Assembly (NCBI RefSeq): GCF_040807025.1
Contig: NC_090982.1
Coordinates: 31,115,514-31,179,513 of the forward strand
Direction: 5' to 3'
Source of the DNA: Struthio camelus
Taxonomy: Eukaryota > Chordata > Aves > Struthioniformes > Struthionidae
Length of the DNA stretch: 64,000 nt
Shown here: positions 38,701-46,115 of the stretch, piece by piece
Layout of the letters: the number at the start of each line of letters is the position of its first letter
Position numbering within the stretch: position 1 is the stretch's first letter
Notes under the pieces: model-generated
The model's database searches: none
What the model saw: the letters and a program-made list of their open reading frames with translations, nothing else
What the model was told of the DNA's origin: nothing
Made by a program: the position numbers and the translations under genes

Positions 38701-41700
38701 CATTCGACATGGTATTCCTTGGCACCAACAATCACTTCAAACACCAGACCAAACAAATGAAGAACAGTAATTAATTCTAAACTGTCAGCTAAAGTTTACA
38801 GGAATTATGGATAGTCAAGCCACAGTCATGATCCAAAGAAAGATAAAAGATTGCATTATTATGAGCTCACAGCACATACCTAAAGGAAAATAAGACATTA
38901 ATATTTGAAAAGCACGAGGTACAGCACATTTGAAACCTACAGATATTTAATATGCGAGTGTACCAGGTTAAAGCATTTGAAACAAATAATAACTTAAGCA
39001 TAATAAACAGCTTTAGTCATTTGCATATTACCAGATGCAATTTGCAATCTAATGCTATCCAGAAAAATAATATGTGCAATCTCAGCTTAAAGGGTATTTT
39101 TCCAGTTTAAAAAAAAAAAAAGAAGTAAAGTTTATAATAGGAGTGATTCCTAAGCCCTTGTAAGAAAAGAATTCCTATTTTGCATTGCTGCAGGTAGTAG
39201 GGCCTTTTGGACGGTTACCTCTTTATGTGAATAATCTAATAACGTGAAAATGGTAATGACTATTCCTACTAGCATATTTTTGTCCATAATTTTAATAAAG
39301 AACAGAAAGATCTTACTCTAGCAGGTACATGATCTACCAAAGCTGACTGAAACCACATGGAAAAAGAGCAATAGTTTAAAACATGTTGCTGGATCATTGT
39401 GAAGCAATGATATTACCCACAGGGAAGGTTTTGCACTAAGTAAATGTACATACAGCGCCTTTTTCCAACTGCAGACAAGAAAGCCATGCCAGCTCAGTGC
39501 AACACTGTACTACTATTTAAACAAACAGAACAACTAGAAAATAAAGAATAAAGAGAGAAAAGCAGATCACAATTTCAGAATAAAACATCTCTGCTGTGGA
39601 TTCTTCTAGCATTTTCCTGTAGTGAATAGGAGGACGATGGGATAAGTGTTAATTTCAAAGCTTCCAAAAAAATATCAGATGCTATCCTTAACGAGATGTT
39701 CTCCTTTCTCCTATGCAGTTCACCTGGAAACGGGGGCAGATATTTACACTATAAATGGCTTAGCCATTATAATTTTTAAGTGAGAAGCAAAGGTGCAATC
39801 TTGTAATACTTACTCAAGTGAACAATCACATTTATGTCATTGTGTTCTTAGGCAGAATTTGCAGAAGCAGTAACTTTTTCTCTAGTATTAGTAATCAGTA
39901 AATTCTTTTCAAGAATAATCTGCATTTCAGCCCACAAATGAAACCAAATGCACAAACTGTAGAGCTGATATCCTACCTGTATTTCCCTTTTCATCTTCTC
40001 GGATATGTAAATCTTTCACAGAGGTCTCCAACTCCAATAAATCTCTAAGTTCCTCCTTGTAAACTTCTATATATGATACTTTCACACTGAAATCAATGTT
40101 ATGGTTTTCAGAGATATGCTGAAATAACTCCTGAATAGCCCGTGGGATAATGCCTTTTTCATCTTCTGCAACTGATGCTAAAACGCAAACAAAGACGTCA
40201 CAGAAGCTTGCAGCCACTCCACCACAGAAATTACAAAGGCTGAAGACAGAGAGAAGCCTGTGAGCTTTATTACTTAATACACTAAGGTATCTAAAGCGTT
40301 CAGTGTTCCCAGTGATTTATATAAATACTTGCATTTCTGAGGATCAGAAGATTTGTCTGCACGCATTAATAGGTTTCAAAGTTAAGTTCTGAATAACTTT
40401 ATGCTAAATTCCAAAAAACCAGGAAAAACATGTAGTCTGCTTTAACCCTGTACTGCTCAGAGGACTTTGTTCATTCCAATTCATTATGTGTAGTAACAGT
40501 ATCAGAAAGGTTTAGAAAGAAAATCTACAAGTTTCATTTCAGTACAGTAAAGACCACTAGTAACTTGGTGAGACAAGATTTATGACCAACATCTATGATA
40601 ATTTCCTATTTTTTTCAAAGTACATATGGATTACTAATGCCCAAGTCTGCTTTTTTTTTTTTTTTTTTTAAATACTCAGCCCAGGGCAATGCTTTCAGAA
40701 AGAGTTTTTGGTATTTACTGAAGAATATGGAAACTGACTGCACGTCCATGGGAGGTTACTAAGTATCTTTCTTCTTTTTACCAAGGAAATGAAGGGTTGC
40801 TCACATCTAACTCTGAAATTAATAAACGTATGAAAAAGCTAGAGTTACTGAGCTTTGAACAGTGTGGCATCCCCTACCTAAAGAATTTAGTTAACCGTGG
40901 TGCTTACAAGAATGTTAAATCACTACTGCTAGAGGAAAGACAGCATGAAGTTAAAACAGGCAGAACTAAATATAAAGAAGATTTTAATACCTACCGAGAG
41001 ATTTACAATTATCTATTTATATCTACTTGGAAGAGTTAAATCATAAATAAAACTACCATGTAACAATTTGGTATCTTGTATGATTATTACAAATACTGCC
41101 TTAAAATGCAAACATTGTAGCAAAGAAAGGAAATCTAATATTCAAATAATTAATTTTAAGAATTGACATGAAATCAAATATTACAGTCACAGTTAATCCA
41201 AAGGATTGTCCGTACTGTGGAATAACACGTAGATTACCAGCTGACACACTAGTATGTACAAACAAGCAAACAGTCTACCTAGAATACTGAGCCACAAAGA
41301 AGTATCTTACAGTCTTATTCCTATGGGAATTCCTACCTTGACATCACATTCTAAATGGAATTACATTTCGATAGTCTGATAATTCAAGATAAGGTCAGAG
41401 GTAACTGGTACAGCTACTATTTAAATTGCTGGATTTGGCAAAATAAAGTATAATACAATTACATTAACATAAATCATCTGCTACATTACTTTAAATCAGA
41501 ATCTAGTCCCAATTCATTATTGTAAAACCAGTTAAAAAGTATTTCCTTTTATTAGCCATCAGCAACTGTACAGATGGAGGAGAAGTTAGGCTCATAGATA
41601 AGTTGAGATACCTCAACTGATACACTATTACCTCTTTCTATTGGTTTTGGCATGGAAATTACACTAACATAGAACTTTTACTACGTTCTGCGGATACAAG

Positions 41701-43229
41701 ACTGAGAGAAAACTGAAGTTACTAAAAATTATGTTGAGAAAAACAAAAGAAAAAGCATTATTTAAAATGTACTAGCAAATTAACAATACTATTTCAAATC
41801 TTTTCTTTATAAGAATATACACTTTTCAGAGATGACAATTCAGATTTTCAAGAATTACCATGATGGATACCTAGGGCAATACTAATCAAATGGGGGAGTG
41901 GTCTGGAGAAGGGATGGAGATGACACAGACTGTTCTGGGGAGGATAAGAGAGACCAAGAAAAAAACCTACTCAGCCTTTGTCCTTCTGCTGATCTCTTTC
42001 TTATCTGTCTTATTAAATAGAAGAAATTGTTAAACTTCCGAGGAGCGCAGGGAAGAGGACCCAAAGCTTGTGATATGGGACTTTGTAGAAAGGCAGAAAG
42101 AAAGAAAGAAAAAGAAAATAGCATACATGCAGGAGCTACAAAGGTTTTCTGCAAAGTACTACAGAAAAGAGTAGCCCAATCTCTAGCGCATTTGAGAATT
42201 AATGGCTTGGAAACACCAAATTAACTAAACAGAAAAGTTTCACATATCTGCTTTTAAAAAAGTGAAATTTAAATATGAACAACAAAACGAGTGGGTAAGC
42301 AAACAACTGATTGCCTGAAGAGACCTTTTAAAGGTAGGGTAAACGTAACAAGACTTTCCAGATAGTGCATGTCGGAAAGTAATGCTAGCCTAAGTTGCAC
42401 GTTAAAATGGAGAATGTTAAAGAGCGCTTTCTCAATTGTATTTTTCTCAGATATCTTTGGTATAGCCTTAATTATGGAAAATCTGTGTTTAGAATAGGTC
42501 AATTATCGCATAAACTTTGGAAGCACTTTTTTTAACCATACTTTTTTTCCCCATTATGCCTTAAAAATTTTTTTATTAGTAGCACTATGCTTAGGTAGCT
42601 TACTGACACACCCTATGGAAATTGCTAGAACACAGAGAGCGGGCACAAAGACTCTCTCATCTAAAAAGGCCCAACACAACTATTCACTGAAAGGCAATAA
42701 CAGGGAAAGTTAAGCAGGAAATCAAAGATGAAGAAAAAAGTAAGGTGTACACAAAGAAAAAGCTAGCAGCTAATCTGATCTAGACACTGCAAATTTTTCA
42801 AAATATAACTGCTGAGCAAAGCTATTTCAAAACTGCAGAATCATCTGCCATGTATTAAATATTTAAGCAAACAGACTGATCACAAGCCACAAAAACAAAA
42901 TAAACTTTCTACCACCTACCAATGTGACCTCCTCCAATGGTATAGGTCTTCCCAGAACCTGTCTGTCCATAGGCAAAGACTGTAGCATTATATCCCTCAG
43001 TCAAAGACATTACGAGAGGCTTAATACAAGTGGTATATACTTCTGCTTGGGTTGAATTTTTGCCAAACACAAAATCAAAAGTGAAGACACGATCTTTTCC
43101 GATGATAATTTGCTGTGTGTTTGGGACGAATCTCACACACACTTGATGATTATGAAGAACTTCCTTAGAAAGCAGAGGCCTAATCCGTACTGCAACTTTA
43201 ACTGGAATCTCCTCCACGCCAGACTCCAT
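20264..43229 (-). CDS. KIF27: KIF27, kinesin family member 27 (complete, 17 coding exons)
   Basis: Coding exons at 43229-42920, 40177-39977, 38734-37764, 34822-34679, 32354-32148, 31607-31432, 31016-30883, 30418-30263, 29198-28993, 28204-28007, 27687-27574, 26475-26299, 25644-25429, 24307-24101, 23224-23026, 22543-22379 and 20727-20264 total 4,245 bp and keep frame at every junction. The product is 1,414 residues; human is about 1,401. The N-terminal motor spans residues 9 to about 352, with P-loop GQTGSGKT at 88-95, switch [12 protein letters not shown] at 205-215 and switch II DLAGSE at 253-258. Long coiled coils follow, then the C-terminal VKLSRREL...[13 protein letters not shown] signature. 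From family knowledge, KIF27 is a kinesin-4 family relative of KIF7, binds the Fused kinase STK36 and acts in motile cilia. The ATG at 43229 follows an in-frame TGA at 43247-43245 and gives [12 protein letters not shown], slightly longer than human MEEIPVKV. All key motor residues are present and no frame break is seen. Confidence 0.98.
22379..22543 (-). CDS. KIF27: KIF27 exon 17 (coiled coil)
   Basis: The exon encodes [20 protein letters not shown] and [20 protein letters not shown], ending LTPTK at donor AAAT/GTAAGT. Confidence 0.96.
23026..23224 (-). CDS. KIF27: KIF27 exon 16 (coiled coil)
   Basis: The exon encodes [20 protein letters not shown] and [20 protein letters not shown], then [14 protein letters not shown]. 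The acceptor is TTTCGTAG and the donor is AAAG/GTATTT. Confidence 0.96.
24101..24307 (-). CDS. KIF27: KIF27 exon 15
   Basis: The 69 codons begin [20 protein letters not shown] and end [16 protein letters not shown]. The acceptor is CTCTGTAG and the donor is AAG/GTTTGT. Confidence 0.96.
25429..25644 (-). CDS. KIF27: KIF27 exon 14 (coiled coil)
   Basis: The 72 codons begin [20 protein letters not shown] and end [16 protein letters not shown] at donor GAG/GTAAAT. Confidence 0.96.
26299..26475 (-). CDS. KIF27: KIF27 exon 13 (coiled coil)
   Basis: The 59 codons contain [20 protein letters not shown] and [20 protein letters not shown], then [10 protein letters not shown], nearly identical to human. 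The acceptor is ATTTTAG and the donor is CAG/GTGGTC, a weaker site. Confidence 0.96.
26785..26850. mobile_element. Possible decayed CR1 3' fragment
   Basis: AATCATAGCAACTAGGTTTGGAAGC followed downstream by CTAGCCCATCC recalls the bird CR1 3' end complement (AATCATAGAAT...GGTTGGAAGGGACC...CTAGTCCAACC). It is weak and could be chance. Confidence 0.22.
27204..27240. repeat. (AAAAG)n A-rich repeat in a KIF27 intron
   Basis: AAAAG and AAAAAG units run in tandem in the intron between exons 12 and 13. Confidence 0.85.
27574..27687 (-). CDS. KIF27: KIF27 exon 12 (coiled coil, short)
   Basis: The 38 codons start [20 protein letters not shown] and end AGALQKLQ. It fills the position of human EIQLKTGQEE and is flanked by TTTAATAG and CAG/GTAGCT. 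Confidence 0.93.
28007..28204 (-). CDS. KIF27: KIF27 exon 11 (coiled coil)
   Basis: The 66 codons start [20 protein letters not shown] and end [10 protein letters not shown]. The acceptor is CTTTCAG and the donor is AAA/GTAAGA. Confidence 0.96.
28993..29198 (-). CDS. KIF27: KIF27 exon 10 (coiled coil)
   Basis: The exon encodes [20 protein letters not shown] and [20 protein letters not shown], then [15 protein letters not shown]. Donor CAG/GTATTT leaves phase 0. Confidence 0.96.
30263..30418 (-). CDS. KIF27: KIF27 exon 9 (coiled coil)
   Basis: The exon reads [20 protein letters not shown] and [20 protein letters not shown], then LIRELVKTG. The acceptor is TTTCAAG and the donor is ACAG/GTAACT. 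Confidence 0.96.
30883..31016 (-). CDS. KIF27: KIF27 exon 8 (poorly conserved segment)
   Basis: The 134-bp exon was placed by phase and by its match to the human region between the acidic stretch and LQKLKNSE. It reads [20 protein letters not shown] and so on to TDTITG. The acceptor is TTCTTAG and the donor is ACAG/GTAAAA. Confidence 0.88.
31432..31607 (-). CDS. KIF27: KIF27 exon 7
   Basis: The exon encodes [20 protein letters not shown] then [20 protein letters not shown] and an acidic [13 protein letters not shown] tail. The acceptor is TTTCGGCAG and the donor is AA/GTAATA. An upstream minus-strand ATG lies inside the intron and is not used. Confidence 0.94.
32148..32354 (-). CDS. KIF27: KIF27 exon 6
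   Basis: The 69 codons run from [14 protein letters not shown], through CGDGP and RRPYSVP, to ETRK at donor AAG/GTAAGG. The order matches human EQQLLVDQL...CGDGP...RRPYTVP...SRK. Confidence 0.95.
32355..34678 (-). other. KIF27: KIF27 intron 5
   Basis: It holds a probable old MIR-type SINE fragment at about 34375-34490. Otherwise it is AT-rich intronic sequence. Confidence 0.65.
34375..34490 (-). mobile_element. Probable degenerate MIR/CORE-SINE or L2-tail fragment
   Basis: The plus strand reads AGAGAGGTTGAATGATTTAC, then GGCTGTGGCACAGCTAGGCT. This follows the order of the MIR consensus complement (GAGAGGTTAAGTGACTTGCC, then GTGGCAGAGC) that I know from mammals. The element therefore lies in reverse orientation. 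The match is partial and by eye. Confidence 0.4.
34679..34822 (-). CDS. KIF27: KIF27 exon 5 (coiled coil)
   Basis: The 144 bp make 48 codons in phase 0. The exon opens [20 protein letters not shown] and ends EAQETNRLQ, matching the human segment that starts VLAADEVVFNQKELEVK. The acceptor is TTATCTAG and the donor is CAG/GTATTT. Confidence 0.95.
34823..37763 (-). other. KIF27: KIF27 intron 4
   Basis: This is the longest KIF27 intron, about 2.9 kb. I see no open frame or repeat worth naming. Confidence 0.7.
37764..38734 (-). CDS. KIF27: KIF27 exon 4 (rest of the motor, neck, first coil)
   Basis: This large 971-bp exon encodes residues 171-494. It carries switch I (NEHSSRSH), switch II (DLAGSE), the [12 protein letters not shown] motor end, the neck and the first coiled coil up to LKRELKKCQ. 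The donor is CAG/GTATTT. Confidence 0.97.
38735..39976 (-). other. KIF27: KIF27 intron 3
   Basis: This is AT-rich intronic DNA. I see no gene, RNA or clear repeat. Confidence 0.7.
39977..40177 (-). CDS. KIF27: KIF27 exon 3 (motor)
   Basis: The acceptor is GTTTTAG and the donor is ACAG/GTAGGA. It encodes residues 104-170, including [11 protein letters not shown] and the kinesin signature [14 protein letters not shown]. Confidence 0.97.
40178..42919 (-). other. KIF27: KIF27 intron 2
   Basis: It contains a T19 run at 40651-40669. Right next to it is a plus-strand open frame at 40786-41039 with acceptor-like and poly(A)-like signals. The rest is unremarkable AT-rich sequence. Confidence 0.75.
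40651..40669. repeat. T19 homopolymer
   Basis: This is an uninterrupted T-run in KIF27 intron 2. Confidence 0.95.
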
Positions 43230-43308
43230 CTCTGTGCTCTCCACTCACTATTCAGGGAAGCACTAAGAAACCCGTTGCGGTCCCTGTCTTCACCTCATTC
43301 TCAATCGT
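42920..43308 (-). CDS. KIF27: KIF27 exon 2 (5' UTR, start codon, motor with P-loop)
   Basis: The acceptor is a T13 tract and TTACAG before 43308. Coding runs from 43229 to 42920, residues 1-103 plus one base, ending GGHI at donor G/GTAGGT. It contains [14 protein letters not shown] and the P-loop GQTGSGKT. A three-codon upstream frame, ATG AGG TGA, lies at 43298-43290 in the 5' UTR. Confidence 0.96.
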
Positions 43309-45008
43309 CTGTAACTAAGGAAAAAAAAAAAAAGTTTTCCGAGTTAAAAATTAATTTCCTGCTGAAGTACAAAGTTGAAGAGTTTTCTAAAAAATACATG
43401 AGCACAGTTACACTCTAAAAAGTAACTGTAGTAAAAAGCAGCTACATTAGTAACTGTTAAATCAATTTATAAATTAATTTTGCCTCCATTAGTTTTTAAG
43501 GTAGCAGACTTAATCTGAAGTCCGAGAGTCACCTCCTCTTCTGTTTGAGCATAATATAGTCACGTGAAGCAACAGTATCATAAGAGTTTGTTAACGAACT
43601 TTGTTGAAGAAACATATGCTCAAATGAATCTACTTATTTTCCTATAGCAGCATGCTACATGGCAACAGAAATCAGTGAAACAAAACATTTTTCTCTCAAA
43701 ATTGTATGTATACATGCACACCCACACGTGCTTTAAAACTCTTCTACTTAAGAAAGGCCAAGCAGTCCATACTTGACAAGCACAAAGCAAGCAGTTGTGC
43801 TGCCTACAGAGCAGGTGCGACTTTAAATACATCCAATAATTATACGTAAATTACTCCTCTGATTTTAATCTGCCTGTTTAAGCATATCTAATTAATAAAA
43901 ACTATGTATATGTTAGCCAGCATAGTTCCTTATAATATCCCTTACATATTAATTCTTACAATGTAGGGACTATACAGTCCCACAACCACCAAGACCAAGC
44001 TTTCTTGAAAGCTATCTTTCAGGAACTTTCAAAAACTCACCGATACCAAGTGCTGCTGGGTTCCAAACATATCATTTACTTTCGCTCATTGTAAGTTTAC
44101 TTGCAACACAAGGGAAAGTTTGCTGAACTTCCTGCTTGCTAAACTCCCACACACTGCTTTCAAGAAAGCTGTATTACTGAACTGGCAGGACTCCTCCAGT
44201 AAACACCTGAAATTCAGGTTTGTTGAAAATATAACCAGCTTCACGTATTCTTTTGTGGTTGCAAAGAGAGGGGCTTTTGCATATCATTTTATTCCATTTA
44301 GCTTGATGGAGGACTTGTCCATTCAGAGTTGTGAACCTGTTTGGAAATTGAAAGAAAGTAAAACCCTATTTTAATGATTGAGTAGAAGAAAAAAAATCCA
44401 AAGGAAAGCGTGAGGCTGAAATAAGCCTCATGTCATAAATAATACGGTGATCAGAAACAACAATTTAAATTTACTAACTAAAAATTCAAAACACATTTTG
44501 ATCATTTGCTGTTTTTACTCATCCAGGCAGCATCCTTTGTATCCACAGGCGAGTACTGCTTTAAAATGCCGGCATTCTGCCTTTTCGAAAGCACACTTCA
44601 AACAAAAACAGCTTAAAACAAGCCACGCACAAAAAAGAAATACTGTTCATTGTGCATCATAAAGTAACGCCACGAAACGTGAGAATCGGAAACAGACGCC
44701 TGTTAGAGAAATGCTTTGGTGCCGGACGACGTACGCTGCCGGTTCTTAAGCAGCGGCAGATGCACCGGCAAGGCGCGGGGCCGGCAGGAGCAGCCTGCGG
44801 CTGGGTTCGCACGCCTCCTACGCCTGCGGTGGGCTGAGGCGCGCCTTGACTCCCAGCCCGGCGGAGGACGGCGACCAACGCCGGTCCCGGGACTGCCTCG
44901 CGCCGGCAGCAGCGGCGCTCCGGGGCCGCGCACCCCCCGGCGCCCGCTCGGCTCGGCTCCGCGCCGCCGCCGAGGCCCGCCCGGGGCCGCCGCGGGGGGG
45001 GGGAGAGG

Positions 45009-45047
<39 letters not shown>

Positions 45048-45056
45048 CGGACCCAC
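43309..45056 (-). other. KIF27: KIF27 intron 1
   Basis: The intron lies between the CpG-island exon 1 and exon 2. Its 5' end carries a (GGCA)9 tract 10 bases from the proposed donor. An 84-codon plus-strand frame at 44120-44374 has no splice-site support and is not called. Confidence 0.7.
45011..45046. repeat. (GGCA)9 microsatellite at the start of KIF27 intron 1
   Basis: Nine GGCA units lie in tandem and end about 10 bases from the proposed exon 1 donor. The copy number is likely variable between individuals. Confidence 0.95.
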
Positions 45057-45110
45057 CTGCGGCGGCGGCGGCGGCTCCGGGCCTCTGCCCTTGTTTACGG
45101 CTCCTCGCTA
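45057..45110 (-). other. KIF27: KIF27 non-coding exon 1 (upper limit approximate)
   Basis: Exon 2 begins with an acceptor inside the 5' UTR, so an upstream exon must exist. GCCGCAG/GTGGGT puts its low edge at 45057. The start site is not visible. Confidence 0.5.
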
Positions 45111-45375
45111 GGCAACTGCGGCGACGTCCGGCCGCCCCGCGGCGCCGCCCCGCGCCCACAGCGCCCCCGGCGGCGGGAGGGGCGCGCTGCCCCCGGCGGC
45201 GCCCCCCCGCCCCCGCCCCGTGCCAGCCCGCGGGCGGAGCGCGGCAAGGCAGCGGCGGCGGCAGCGGCGGCGGCAGGGGCGGCCCGCAACCGGTAACGGC
45301 CGCCCACGCCCCTCGGCGCCCGGCAACCGCCACGGAGAGCGCCCCGGGGGCTCGGCAGGCTCCCACTCAAACGCG

Positions 45376-45882
45376 GGTATGAGTTACAAAGCAAGTTACA
45401 TCAGCGCATTTAATAATCAGACAGTCAGCTCCAGTCAGTTGCGACAGGAAAAGTTCAGGTTTTCTTGAACACAAACAACAGGGCATCTCCATGTAGCTTT
45501 GGCAACATATTTGTTGCGGCATGCTGTTGCCACAAAAACAACTGCCTGCAGTGTAAAGACAGATATCTACGTAAGTGTGTACACACATACACACACAAAC
45601 AAGCACACAGGCAAGCACAGACCTGGAAGCATGAGTAATAAAACCCTGAATTAATATGGATCACCCATATAAGTTTTACCCTACTAGTTCCTGTCATGGC
45701 TAGCGAAACATTCAGGAGAAACAATAAACGCATCTAAACACATCTAAACAATAAACGCAACTAAACGCATCATCGGAAAGTCAGTATTTACTTTGCAAGT
45801 TCCAAATTAGTATTTGACAAGACCAACATATGAAAAGAGTAATGCAGAATAAGGCATCGATATAACTGCTATGAGCCTGGTA
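45376..45882 (-). other. QNG1: QNG1 3' UTR and short spacer to the KIF27 promoter
   Basis: About 0.5 kb separates the QNG1 stop from the KIF27 CpG island. ATTAAA on the minus strand (45414-45409) is the only poly(A)-like hexamer I find. A CATCTAAACA-type repeat lies at 45725-45770 and a short CA-rich stretch at 45577-45600. Confidence 0.55.
45409..45414 (-). terminator. QNG1: Candidate QNG1 poly(A) signal (ATTAAA)
   Basis: It lies about 0.47 kb after the stop, at the edge of the next gene's CpG island. No AATAAA is present on the minus strand between 45000 and 45883. Confidence 0.35.
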
Positions 45883-46115
45883 TTAATAATATATGCATCG
45901 TACTCTATGAAATGGGATATCTTTCATGTCTTCCCTGTGATCCCTGGCATAGTCCCAAAGGTAATAATCGAGTAAAACCGCATTGATCTTTTCACGCATG
46001 TCCTGACCCTTCTTCTCATAGAGCTCCAGCAGCTGCTTACAAATCAATGCACAACACCAGATAGAACAACCACGGATCTCCACCTCTCGTTTATCTCCAG
46101 ACTGGAAAATTGCTC
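45883..46115 (-). CDS. QNG1: QNG1 exon 4 (C-terminus and stop)
   Basis: The acceptor is TGTCCTGCAG. The exon begins [20 protein letters not shown], ends [23 protein letters not shown], and stops at TAA 45885-45883. Confidence 0.97.

Larger units (their letters stand above)
44690..45375. promoter_or_regulatory. KIF27: CpG island promoter of KIF27
   Basis: This GC-rich block lies upstream of KIF27 exon 2. Three GGCAAC- or GGTAAC-type RFX half-sites occur at 45102-45115, 45286-45297 and 45322-45327. RFX factors drive many ciliary genes, so this would fit KIF27, but none is a full X-box. The long open frames in the block on both strands are an effect of GC content. Confidence 0.8.

Noticed and set aside
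38203-38774. Plus-strand frames opposite KIF27 exon 4
   Set aside because: They are shadows of the conserved motor exon on the minus strand.
44120-44374. 84-codon plus-strand frame in KIF27 intron 1
   Set aside because: There are no splice sites, no recognisable domain, and it begins at a non-ATG codon.
44818-45394. Long overlapping frames on both strands in the KIF27 CpG island
   Set aside because: They have the same GC-driven, low-complexity composition, with no splice support or known family.
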